DNA from: Metarhizobium sp017305935
GTDB taxonomy: Bacteria > Pseudomonadota > Alphaproteobacteria > Rhizobiales > Rhizobiaceae
Assembly (NCBI RefSeq): GCF_029601685.1
Contig: NZ_JARRIR010000011.1
Span: forward strand, 124,001 to 188,000
Reading direction: 5' to 3'
Length of the DNA stretch: 64,000 bases
The position numbers and the translations under genes were made by a program. The notes beneath the pieces are model-generated. The model was given only the letters and a program-made list of their open reading frames with translations. It was not told the origin of the DNA and did not search any database. Each line of letters opens with the position of its first letter. Within the stretch, counting starts at the first letter, position 1. This document shows positions 43,359 through 51,572 of this stretch, piece by piece.

Positions 43359-44591
43359 TCAGCCCGCGCTCGCGCCGATGCGCCACTGATAGGGCGGCGG
43401 CGTGCCGTTGACGGCGAAGTCGCCGATGATGCGGTGCTTGTAGATGCGCGGATTGTGCGAGGCGAGCGTGCGGGCATTGCGCCAGTGACGATCGAGTCCG
43501 GCGGGCTTCTTGGTTGCGGAGGCGCCGAGCGCGTCGAACAGCAGGGTCGAGGCGTCGAGAATCAGATCTGAAACGACCGTCTGGGCCTGCGCAGCTTCCA
43601 GTTCGGCAACCGCGTTCGCCTTTTCCTCGGCCTCGGCATCGTCGAGGAAATGCGCGTCGAAGGCGCGCTGGAGGCCCGCGGCCGCCTGAAGCGTGATGGC
43701 ACCCGCCGCATAGGCCGCGGCGCGGATGCGCCCGACCACCTGCAGCACCTGCGGATCGTCACTAGAGCGCCCGGCAGCGGCGTGGGTATAGGTGCGGCGG
43801 CGCTCCGCCACCGCTGTCGCGACATCGGCAGTGATCGCCCGGCCGATGCCGGCAAGCGTGGCAAGGTGGACGAGCTGGTAGAAGGCGGACGAATAGCGGA
43901 AGCGCTCGTCGTCGATGACGATGTCCTGCGGCTCGACCAAGACATCGCGGAAGGTCGTCGTGCCGCTCGCCGTCAGCGTCTGCCCGAAGCCATCCCAATC
44001 ATCGACCACGTCGACACCCTCGGCATTGCGGCGCACCGCAACCGAGATGCCGTCGCCTTCCGCATTCGACGCGCCGACATCGATCCAGTCGGCGAAGAGC
44101 GAGCCGGTCGTGTAATATTTCGCGCCGTTAAGGACGAGCCTGCCGTCCTTCTCGGAGATATGGGTGGAAAAGCGATCAAGCGCTGCACCCGTACCGATCT
44201 CGCTCCACGCATTGCCGGTGATCTCGCCGCCGCCGATACGGCCGAGCCAGAGGCTGCGACGCCCGGAATCCCGCGTATTGAGAATATCCTCGGTGAACCC
44301 GAAATGGCCGCGCAGCGCCTGCGTGACATTGGAATCCGCCGCTGAAAGCTCGATCAGCAGATTGAAGAACTGCGGCAGGCTTGCCCCCTTGCCCCCCGCC
44401 TCCACCGGCAGGCGCAGCGCGCCGAAACCCGCCTGCTTGAGCTGACGGATCGCCTCGTGCGGCAGGCCGCGATTGAGGTCACGTTCCGTCGCGCTCGCCG
44501 CAATCTCCGCAAAGATCGGACGGAATGGCGCGGCCAGTGCTTCATATCCCTCACCCGGGCCGGCGCCCCAGGCGTTTTCAATCTGCGTCAT
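43359..44591 (-). CDS. DszC/SfnB-like flavin monooxygenase, fourth paralogue, head of the met-type ABC operon
   Basis: 410 residues. AADSNVTQALRGHFGFTEDI, LNGAKYYTTGSLFADWIDVG, DWDGFGQTLTASGTTTFRDV and LDRHWRNARTLASHNPRIYKH identify the family. The WRNARTLASHNP wording differs from the HTLHDP of the other three, marking it as a more distant paralogue. AAGG lies before the ATG. First gene of the operon that continues with metNIQ and a second DszC-like gene; a conserved promoter element lies 74 nt upstream. Confidence 0.92.
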   Translation of the reverse strand: MTQIENAWGAGPGEGYEALAAPFRPIFAEIAASATERDLNRGLPHEAIRQLKQAGFGALRLPVEAGGKGASLPQFFNLLIELSAADSNVTQALRGHFGFTEDILNTRDSGRRSLWLGRIGGGEITGNAWSEIGTGAALDRFSTHISEKDGRLVLNGAKYYTTGSLFADWIDVGASNAEGDGISVAVRRNAEGVDVVDDWDGFGQTLTASGTTTFRDVLVEPQDIVIDDERFRYSSAFYQLVHLATLAGIGRAITADVATAVAERRRTYTHAAAGRSSDDPQVLQVVGRIRAAAYAAGAITLQAAAGLQRAFDAHFLDDAEAEEKANAVAELEAAQAQTVVSDLILDASTLLFDALGASATKKPAGLDRHWRNARTLASHNPRIYKHRIIGDFAVNGTPPPYQWRIGASAG

Positions 44592-44664
44592 GGAGCCTTC
44601 TCATCGCTTTCGTGACCGTGCGTCACACTGAAACTGAGCGCGAGAGTAGCGTCCGACTCATAGA

Positions 44665-44689
44665 AATACAGAAATTCTATCTTTTTTAT
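44665..44689. promoter_or_regulatory. Conserved promoter element, copy 2
   Basis: 25 nt identical to 31651-31675, in the same orientation and at nearly the same distance (74 against 69 nt) from the start codon of the minus-strand gene it precedes. The distal half-site is weaker here (ATGTA in place of ATAGA). Confidence 0.65.
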
Positions 44690-44822
44690 GTATTTTAAAA
44701 TGGAATGACGTTTCTTTTTCGCAGCCCGCGCGAAAGCGTGACCGGCCGGAAAAGAAAACCCCGGAGCGAGGAGCGCCGCGGTCAGGCATCTTGCCTCGGA
44801 TTGGAAACGCGGGTGTAGAGAT

Positions 44823-44895
44823 GAGCGAATCGAGCTTGCCGAAGGGTTCGTCGAGCAAGAGCAGCTTCGGATCGTTGACCAGCGCGCTGGGCCAT
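44823..44895 (-). pseudogene. Fragment of an SsuB/TauB-like ABC ATPase
   Basis: One minus-strand frame reads SALVNDPKLLLLDEPFGKLD, the region around Walker B of nitrate/sulfonate/taurine-type ATPases, with nothing recognisable on either side. It is a small scar of a lost sulfonate importer gene, fitting its place between the met-type operon and ssuD. Confidence 0.6.
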
Positions 44896-45381
44896 GCCGC
44901 CCGAACGCTGATGCGGATATATCCCCTCGCTGTCGCTGGATGGCGCCTTTCGGCACCTTCGCAGCCCCTGCCATCGTCGGTGCAATTTGCGGTGCGCTCA
45001 TGCCCGCGCTGCGCCCCTTCGGCGGGCTGACGCGCCGCACCCGTACCGCGGTCATGATCCTTTTGCCGCTCGTGCTTTCCGGCGTCGATCCGCAATGGCT
45101 CGGCTTCTAAAACGAGGCTCATCTGGTCGCGGCGATCCTTTCCGTCATCTGCTTCAGGGCGTCCCGTTACAGCCGATGGCTGGAGAAGCGGCGCGCATCT
45201 GTCAGAAAACATCCATGATCGAACAACGCCGGGAAACGCCTTGGGCGATGAAAAATTCCATCAAACCCCGGAGGGAAGAAAATAATTCCTTACTGAATCT
45301 ATAGATTTTATTATTCTGCCGTGACCGGACAGGCCTCGCCCTGCCCTCTGATCGAAAGACCGCACAGACAGGATGACCTCC
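44896..45381. other. Decayed region upstream of ssuD
   Basis: A plus-strand frame at about 44940-45110 reads APFGTFAAPAIVGAICGALM and ILLPLVLSGVDPQWLGF, then a stop, then AILSVICFRASRYSRWLEKR. It is hydrophobic like part of a membrane protein that I cannot identify. The rest, up to 45381, is the AT-rich ssuD promoter area. Confidence 0.4.
45296..45307. promoter_or_regulatory. Palindrome upstream of ssuD
   Basis: AATCTATAGATT is a perfect 12-nt palindrome about 75 nt before the ssuD start, in an AT-rich patch. It shares the CTATAGA letters with the sulfur-island element but not its 7-nt spacer. Possible regulator site. Confidence 0.4.
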
Positions 45382-46551
45382 ATGACACAGACCGACCAGC
45401 CCCTCGATTTCCTCTGGTTCATTCCAAGCTCCGGCGACGGCTCCTATCTCGGCTCCGACGATCTGGCCCGTCCGGCCGATCCGGGCTACTTCCGCGAAAT
45501 CGCCGCGGCCGTCGATCGCCTTGGCTATTCCGGCGTCCTGATCCCAGTCGGTGCGGCCTGTGAAGAATCCTTCGTGCTGGCCGCGGATCTTGCCGCCCGC
45601 ACCGAGCGCCTGAAATTCCTCGTCGCGATCCGCCCCGGCACTGCCACGCCCGCCTACTACGCCCGCCTCGCCTCGACGCTCGACCGCGTCTCGAACGGCC
45701 GCCTGCTGCTCAACATCGTCGTTGGCGGCAGCGCGCAGGAGCTGGCCGGCGACGGCATCTTCCTGCCGCATGACGAGCGCTATGACCATGCTTCGGAATT
45801 CTTCCAGGTCTTCAACGAGTTGATCGAGACCGGGCAGTCGACGTTCGACGGCAAATATATCAAGGCGATCGGCGCCAAGCTCGGCCTGCCGCCGGTGCAG
45901 CTCCCGCGCCCGCCGATCTATTTCGGCGGCTCCTCGGATGCGGCGATCGATTTTGCCGGCGGCCTCGTCGACAAGTATCTGACCTGGGGCGAACCGCCGG
46001 CACAGGTGGCGGAAAAGATCGCCCATGCCCGCAGGGTCGCGGCCGCCAAGGGTCGCGAGGCCTCCTTCGGCATCCGCCTGCATTTCATCGTGCGCGAGAC
46101 GGACGACGAGGCGTGGGAGGCCGCCGACCGCTTGATTTCCAAACTTTCCGATGAGGCCATCGCGTCGGCACAGGACGTTCTGACGAAGAATTCCGATTCC
46201 GTCGGCCAGGCACGCATGGTGGCTTTGCACAACGGGCGGCGCGACAAGCTGGAGGTTTCGCCGAATCTCTGGGCCGGCATCGGCCTGGTGCGCTCGGGGG
46301 CCGGCACGGCCCTCGTCGGCTCGCCGCAGACCGTCGCCGCACGCCTGCGCGAATATCAGGCGCTCGGCATCGATACGGTGATCGCCTCGGGCTATCCGCA
46401 TCTTGAGGAGGCCTATCGCGTCTCCGAACTGCTCTTCCCCGAACTCGGCCTGCCCGGCCCGCGCAACCAGTTGCGGTCGTCCTTCGGCGACCACCAGGTC
46501 TTCGGCGGCGGCGGCCATGGCGGCAACGTCAAGCTGACGTCCGCGTCGTAG
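45382..46551 (+). CDS. ssuD: FMNH2-dependent alkanesulfonate monooxygenase (SsuD family)
   Basis: 389 residues. It uses FMNH2 and oxygen to release sulfite from alkanesulfonates. Strong SsuD blocks are LDFLWFIPSSGDGSYLGSDD, DRLGYSGVLIPVG, LKFLVAIRPG, RLLLNIVVGGSAQELAGDG, YLTWGEPPAQVAEKI, ISPNLWAGIGLVR-like VSPNLWAGIGLVRSGAGTAL, and GYPHLEEAYRVSELLFP. ATG at 45382 is preferred over 45373 because AGGA lies 8 nt upstream. The partner FMN reductase (SsuE) is not in the window. Confidence 0.92.
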   Translation: MTQTDQPLDFLWFIPSSGDGSYLGSDDLARPADPGYFREIAAAVDRLGYSGVLIPVGAACEESFVLAADLAARTERLKFLVAIRPGTATPAYYARLASTLDRVSNGRLLLNIVVGGSAQELAGDGIFLPHDERYDHASEFFQVFNELIETGQSTFDGKYIKAIGAKLGLPPVQLPRPPIYFGGSSDAAIDFAGGLVDKYLTWGEPPAQVAEKIAHARRVAAAKGREASFGIRLHFIVRETDDEAWEAADRLISKLSDEAIASAQDVLTKNSDSVGQARMVALHNGRRDKLEVSPNLWAGIGLVRSGAGTALVGSPQTVAARLREYQALGIDTVIASGYPHLEEAYRVSELLFPELGLPGPRNQLRSSFGDHQVFGGGGHGGNVKLTSAS

Positions 46552-46689
46552 CGCAGGCGTTGTCGGCTGGCGCCCAAGGCGCGGATCGATGACCGGATGA
46601 CCATGCCGCCAGCGGTAGGCGTCCGGCATGGCCGGGCGTCGACACGCTCCCCAGCGCAGACGCCGATCAAAAGGTATCAGGAACCAGAC

Positions 46690-48039
46690 ATGTCACCCCG
46701 CAAGATCGTCCTCGGCACCATCCTTTACCCGAGCGGCCACCACGTCGCTGCATGGCGACACCCGTCCACGCAGGTCGATGCCAATATTGATGTCGCCCAT
46801 TACATCGCCGCCGCCCGCTCGGCCGAGGCGGCAGGCTTCGAGATCGCCTTCATCTCCGACCGTCTTGGCGTGCCAAAGAGCCGGGCCGAGGCCCTGCGCC
46901 GTGTCGACGAGTGGTCCCATGGCTTCGAGGCGTTGACGCTCGCGTCGGCGGTCGCGACGGCGACGCGGACGATCGGCGTTGTGGCGACCGCTTCAACTAC
47001 CTTCAGCGAACCTTACAACCTCGCACGGCAGCTCGCCTCGCTGGACCTCATCAGCAACGGGCGCATCGGCTGGAACGTCGTCACCTCCTCGCTCCAGCAG
47101 GAAAGCGACAATTTCAATCCGGGACCGGATTTCGACCATGCCGCCCGTTACGCCCGGGCTGACGAATTCGTCGATGCCGTGCTTGCTCTCTGGCAGAGCT
47201 GGAACCCGGACGGTTTCGTGCGCGACAAGCGGAGCGGCGTGTTCTTTTCCCCGGATGCGGTGCGCAGCGTCGATCATGACGGGCAATATTTCCGCAGCAA
47301 GGGGCCTCTCAACGTCATCCCCTCCCGCCAGGGCCGCCCCTTGCTCGTGCAGGCCGGTTCCTCGGACGCCGGCAGGGCCCTCGCCGCGAGGACGGCTGAC
47401 GTCGTTTTCACAGCCCAGACCGACATCGTCTCGGCGCGCGGCTTTTACCAGGACATCAAGAGGCGCCGCGCCATTGTCGGAAAAAGCGCCGATGAAGTGC
47501 TGGTGCTGCCGGGTATCTTCCCCGTCATTGGCCGGACGAAAGCCGAGGCTGAGGACAAGTATGCCGCTCTGCAGGACCTCATCCAGCCAGACGTCGCGCT
47601 CGCGCTGCTCGAAACCTATCTCGGCGACGTCGACCTCTCCGGCATCGACATCGACGGTCCGCTGCCCGCGCTTCCGGTTTCCAACGCGATCCGCAGCCGC
47701 CAGGCCCTTCTGACCGAGCTTGCCCGCAAGGAAAGCCTTTCCGTCGTCGCCCTCGCCCGGCGCATCGCCGGCGCCCGCGGGCACTGGCAGGTCATCGGCA
47801 CGCCCGAGGCGATCGCCGGTCAGATCGAGGACTGGGCCGCAAGCGGCGCTGCCGACGGCTTCATGCTGCTTCCGCCGACCTTCCCGGACGGTCAGGACGA
47901 TTTCATCGACACGGTCGTGCCGCTGCTGCGCGGCCGCGGCCTTCTCAATCCCGGCCCTTCGACCGGCCCGCTGCGCGAGCGGCTCGGCCTTCCTACCCAT
48001 GCGCAGAACCGGCGTGGCGACGCCCGCAACCGCGCCTGA
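46690..48039 (+). CDS. Luciferase-like FMN-dependent monooxygenase, NtaA/DszA family
   Basis: 449 residues. VLGTILYPSGHHVAAWRHP, RTIGVVATASTTFSEPYNLA, GRIGWNVVTSSLQQESDNF and PLLVQAGSSDAGRALAARTA are diagnostic. A distinct subgroup from the DszA-like protein at 30167 (its N-terminus has GHHVAAWRHP rather than VGHQSPGLWAHP). AGGAACC lies before the ATG at 46690. It is the second gene of the ssuD-LLM-betaine-type-ABC cluster. Confidence 0.92.
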   Translation: MSPRKIVLGTILYPSGHHVAAWRHPSTQVDANIDVAHYIAAARSAEAAGFEIAFISDRLGVPKSRAEALRRVDEWSHGFEALTLASAVATATRTIGVVATASTTFSEPYNLARQLASLDLISNGRIGWNVVTSSLQQESDNFNPGPDFDHAARYARADEFVDAVLALWQSWNPDGFVRDKRSGVFFSPDAVRSVDHDGQYFRSKGPLNVIPSRQGRPLLVQAGSSDAGRALAARTADVVFTAQTDIVSARGFYQDIKRRRAIVGKSADEVLVLPGIFPVIGRTKAEAEDKYAALQDLIQPDVALALLETYLGDVDLSGIDIDGPLPALPVSNAIRSRQALLTELARKESLSVVALARRIAGARGHWQVIGTPEAIAGQIEDWAASGAADGFMLLPPTFPDGQDDFIDTVVPLLRGRGLLNPGPSTGPLRERLGLPTHAQNRRGDARNRA

Positions 48040-48065
48040 AACCAACCCAAGCAACGGACCCTGAC

Positions 48066-49034
48066 ATGCACACAGCTCTGAAAACCCTTCTCGCGGCCTC
48101 CGCCGCGCTCGCCGCCTTCTTTCCGGTGCTTGCGCAGGCCAATCCCATCACCATCGCCGATCCCGGCTACGCCACCGCGCAGGGCACCGCCTCTGTCGTG
48201 AAGGTGCTGCTCGAGGAGCAGCTCGGCAAGCAGGTCGAGACCGTGAAGGCCGGATCGGTTCCGGTTATCTGGGAGGCGCTCAACCGCAACGGCGGCGAAA
48301 TCGACATCTGGACGGACGTCTGGCTGCCAAACCAGCAGGCGCTCGTCGATCAATATGCCGGCGAAGGCGGCAAGGTGAAACTTGCGGCCAATTCCTATGC
48401 CGGCACGCAGGGCTACTGCACCACCAAGGCGATCGCGGACAAACACGACATCCATTCCGTGTTCGATCTCTCGGATCCCGCAAAGGCCGCCGTCTTTTCG
48501 GCCGACGGCAAGGGCAAAGGCAGGATCTGGATCGGTGCGGCCGGCTGGCTGTCGACGAACATCGAGACGGTGCGCGCCCGCGACTACGGTTTTGCAGATT
48601 TCTTCGACCTGCAGACGACGGACGAGGCGGTCGCGACCGCCGATCTCGATGCCGCCGTCAAGGCCGGCGCCGGCTGGATCGGCTATTGCTACGGTCCGCA
48701 CCAGAATTTCGCGCGCTACCAACTCGAAGTTCTGGAAGAGCCCCCGCATCACGATGCGGCCTGGACCTTCGTCGAGCCTTCCGACCCGAACTGGCTGGAG
48801 AAATCGTCGATCAAGTCCGCCTATAAGGACGCCGCGATTCATATTGCTTACTCCAAATCGCTGGCGGACAGCGCGCCGGAGGTGGCGGCCATCCTCGAAA
48901 AGGTGACGTTCACGACCGACGCCGTCAGCAAGCTCGCCTATGCGATCGCGGTCGAAGGCAAGACCCCCGATGACGCCGCGAAGGAATGGGTTGCCGCCAA
49001 TCCCGATCTCGTTGCCGGCTGGATCGGAAACTGA
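48066..49034 (+). CDS. Betaine-type ABC transporter binding protein (OpuAC/ProX family)
   Basis: 322 residues with a signal peptide (MHTALKTLLAASAALAAFFP to AQAN). It has the OpuAC pattern: ITIADPGYATAQGTASVVKV, EALNRNGGEIDIWTDVWLPN, IWIGAAGWLSTNIE and AGWIGYCYGPH. Aromatic residues (Trp, Tyr) that could cage a quaternary ammonium or sulfonium group are present, but which ones bind cannot be told. Directly downstream of two luciferase-like monooxygenases, so a sulfur-containing betaine analogue is a reasonable guess. Confidence 0.88.
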   Translation: MHTALKTLLAASAALAAFFPVLAQANPITIADPGYATAQGTASVVKVLLEEQLGKQVETVKAGSVPVIWEALNRNGGEIDIWTDVWLPNQQALVDQYAGEGGKVKLAANSYAGTQGYCTTKAIADKHDIHSVFDLSDPAKAAVFSADGKGKGRIWIGAAGWLSTNIETVRARDYGFADFFDLQTTDEAVATADLDAAVKAGAGWIGYCYGPHQNFARYQLEVLEEPPHHDAAWTFVEPSDPNWLEKSSIKSAYKDAAIHIAYSKSLADSAPEVAAILEKVTFTTDAVSKLAYAIAVEGKTPDDAAKEWVAANPDLVAGWIGN

Positions 49035-49037
49035 TCG

Positions 49038-49886
49038 ATGATCGAGCTTGAGGATGTCTGGAAGGTTTTCGGCTCCGACGAGTGGGCGGTTCTTACCGAA
49101 GCTCGCCGGGCGGAACCGGATGCGGCCGTCCTCAAGCGCCTTCGCGGCGTCATCGGCGTCGGCGGCGCAAGCCTGTCCGTCGGCAAAGGAGAACTCGTGT
49201 GCCTGATGGGCCTTTCAGGCAGCGGCAAATCCACACTCGTGCGTCTCATCAACCGCCTGCTCGAACCGAGCGCCGGCAAGGTGCGGATCGATGGCGGCGA
49301 CATCCTGTCCCTGAGGCCCAAGGCGCTACGAGAGTTGCGCGCGCGCCGCATCGGCATGGTGTTCCAGTCCCACGCGCTGCTCGCGCACCTGTCGGTTCGC
49401 GACAATGTCGCCCTGCCGCTGGAAATCCTTGGCGCCGCCAGGACGCAGCGCGAGGACCGGGCCGACGAACTGCTTGGCCGTGTCGGACTCGAGGGGCTGG
49501 GCGACTGGCGCGTCGATGCGCTTTCGGGCGGCATGCAGCAACGTGTCGGCCTTGCCCGGGCGCTGGCCGCCGATCCAGACATCCTGCTGATGGACGAGCC
49601 CTTCAGCGCGCTCGATCCCCTGATACGCCACGATCTCCAGACCAAGTTCATGGCGCTGTCGCGCGAGCTTGGCAAGACGACGGTATTCGTCACCCACGAC
49701 GTTGACGAGGCCTTTCGCATTGCCGATCGAGTCGTGCTCATGCGGGCCGGCCGCGTCGTACAGGCCGGGACGGCCGGGGAACTGGTGAACCGGCCTGCCG
49801 ACGACTATGTCCGCCGCTTCGTCGCGAATGCGCGCCTGCCCGCCGCGAGAGACGATCCGCCTGCCAAAGCGAGGGCCATTGCATGA
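49038..49886 (+). CDS. Betaine-type ABC transporter ATP-binding protein (ProV/OpuAA family, no CBS domains)
   Basis: 282 residues. Walker A GLSGSGKST, Q-loop VFQSHALL, signature LSGGMQQRVG, Walker B ILLMDEPFSALD and switch His VTHDVDEAFR. The N-terminal insertion after KVFG (about 15-45) is typical of ProV. ProV and OpuAA usually extend to about 400 residues with two CBS domains; this one stops after the ATPase, so osmotic gating through CBS is absent. It follows the binding-protein gene by 3 nt and overlaps the permease gene by 4 nt. Confidence 0.93.
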   Translation: MIELEDVWKVFGSDEWAVLTEARRAEPDAAVLKRLRGVIGVGGASLSVGKGELVCLMGLSGSGKSTLVRLINRLLEPSAGKVRIDGGDILSLRPKALRELRARRIGMVFQSHALLAHLSVRDNVALPLEILGAARTQREDRADELLGRVGLEGLGDWRVDALSGGMQQRVGLARALAADPDILLMDEPFSALDPLIRHDLQTKFMALSRELGKTTVFVTHDVDEAFRIADRVVLMRAGRVVQAGTAGELVNRPADDYVRRFVANARLPAARDDPPAKARAIA

Positions 49887-51376
49887 ACGACCGTTCCGCA
49901 CGCGAGGAAGCTGTGGATCGCTTCGCCGGCGTCAGCAGCGCCTATTATCGTGAGGCGTTCCGCAAGATCGGCGCGCGCCGCGGCTATGTGCCCTCCTTCA
50001 ACGTCGCCGCCGCCCTGCTCGGCCCTGTCTGGCTCGGGGGCCGCCGCCTCTGGTCGGCATTCTGGCCTTTCCTGATCGCCGATCTTCTCGCCGTCGTCCT
50101 CATCGCCTTCGCCCTTGCAGGCGGTGCGGGCAGCGAACTCGGCGCGCGCGCGGACAGGCTCGAGGCACTCGCCGCCACCCGCCATTCCGAGGCGAACGCG
50201 GCGAACGGGAGGGATGCGACGTCCGCCATCGCCAAATCATTGACGCGCTCGGCCGCCGCTCTTGAGCAGGCCGCCAGGGATGCACGCCGCGCTGCGGAGG
50301 ATGCCCGTGACGGGGCCTTCCTGATCGTCGTGCTCGGCGGCGGCCTTGTCGCCGTCGCGCGCCTCGGAACAGGCGCCCTTGCAAACCATATGGCCGAACG
50401 GCGCTTCCGGGAATGGCGGCTTGCCGGCGATCCGGACAAGGCGGGTTTCAGTCTGCCACATGCTGCAGGCGCGGCCTTCCTGCTTTCGGTCTTCATACCC
50501 GTCATCGCCTTTCATTTCGGCAATCGGGCCCTTTTCGACACCTTCCCAAGTGAGCCGGCGTGGAACTCGGCCGCCGCGGCATGGCTCGACAATGCGATCG
50601 CTGCGATGAGCGGTGCCGTCGCGCCGGCGGCGACTGCCCTGACCCGCGCAATCAACACCATGCTGGGCCTGATGGAGGCTGTGCTGACCCAAACGCCCTG
50701 GCCTGTGGTGATGGCCGTCATCCTTGCGATCGCCTGGCAGCTCGCCGGCTTTCGCATCTTCCTCCTCACCTTCTTCGCGATCAGCTATCTCGCTCTCCTT
50801 GGCTACTGGGAAAAGAGCATGCAGACTGTCGCCCTCCTTGGCACCGCGGCGCTGATCTCGATCACGATCGGCATCCCGCTCGGCGTGTTGTGCGGCTATC
50901 GCCGGCGCGTGGCGGCGGTCGTGCGGCCCCTGCTCGACTTCATGCAGACCATGCCGGCCTTCGTCTATCTGATCCCGGTCATCGCGCTCTTCGGCATCGG
51001 GAAGCCCTCGGGGATTATCGCGACCATCATCTTCGGCATACCGCCCGTTGTGCGGCTAACAGCGCTCGGCATCACGTCAGTGCCCGCTTCCGTGCGCGAG
51101 GCCGCGGTGGCCTTCGGCGCGTCCCGTCGGTTTATCCTCTTCAAGGTTGATCTTCCGACCGCCGCGCCTTCGATCATGGCAGGCATCAGCCAAACGATCC
51201 TCATGTGCCTGTCCATGGTTGTGATCGCCGCCCTGATCGGCGCCAAGGGTCTTGGCGAAGATGTGCTGCATGCACTGCAATACGCGGCGCAGGGCCAAGG
51301 TCTGCTAGCCGGTCTTGCCATCCTTTTGTGTGCGATCGTCCTCGACCGCGTCGTCCAGGGCCGACAGTCGTGTTGA
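49883..51376 (+). CDS. Betaine-type ABC permease (ProW/OpuAB family) with a long N-terminal extension
   Basis: 497 residues, about 150-200 longer than most ProW proteins. The N-terminal part (about 1-85) reads YYREAFRKIGARRGYVPSFN, then AALLGPVWLGGRRLWSAFWP, resembling the small DUF2628-type membrane domain. An Ala/Glu/Arg-rich coiled coil (about 90-145) and further membrane segments follow. The permease core (about 290-490) has TAALISITIGIPLGVLCGYR, DFMQTMPAFVYLIPVIALFG and the EAA-like SVPASVREAAVAFGASRRFI. The extension is in the same frame without interruption and belongs to the same start. Confidence 0.9.
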   Translation: MNDRSAREEAVDRFAGVSSAYYREAFRKIGARRGYVPSFNVAAALLGPVWLGGRRLWSAFWPFLIADLLAVVLIAFALAGGAGSELGARADRLEALAATRHSEANAANGRDATSAIAKSLTRSAAALEQAARDARRAAEDARDGAFLIVVLGGGLVAVARLGTGALANHMAERRFREWRLAGDPDKAGFSLPHAAGAAFLLSVFIPVIAFHFGNRALFDTFPSEPAWNSAAAAWLDNAIAAMSGAVAPAATALTRAINTMLGLMEAVLTQTPWPVVMAVILAIAWQLAGFRIFLLTFFAISYLALLGYWEKSMQTVALLGTAALISITIGIPLGVLCGYRRRVAAVVRPLLDFMQTMPAFVYLIPVIALFGIGKPSGIIATIIFGIPPVVRLTALGITSVPASVREAAVAFGASRRFILFKVDLPTAAPSIMAGISQTILMCLSMVVIAALIGAKGLGEDVLHALQYAAQGQGLLAGLAILLCAIVLDRVVQGRQSC

Positions 51377-51572
51377 ACGCGACAGCGGAAGTGGAGCCCA
51401 TTCAAATGACGTATTCGGGAGGCGCTTCCTCCACGCACGACGAGAACGGAAACAGCCACCCAAGCGGACTGTGCTGCGAGGACGCGCGAGAAAATTCGTC
51501 CAATGAGGCGGTATGACAAGACGGCGGGCATGGAGAGTTGAGACGTACGAAAGCCCCTGAAGGCGCAGGCAT

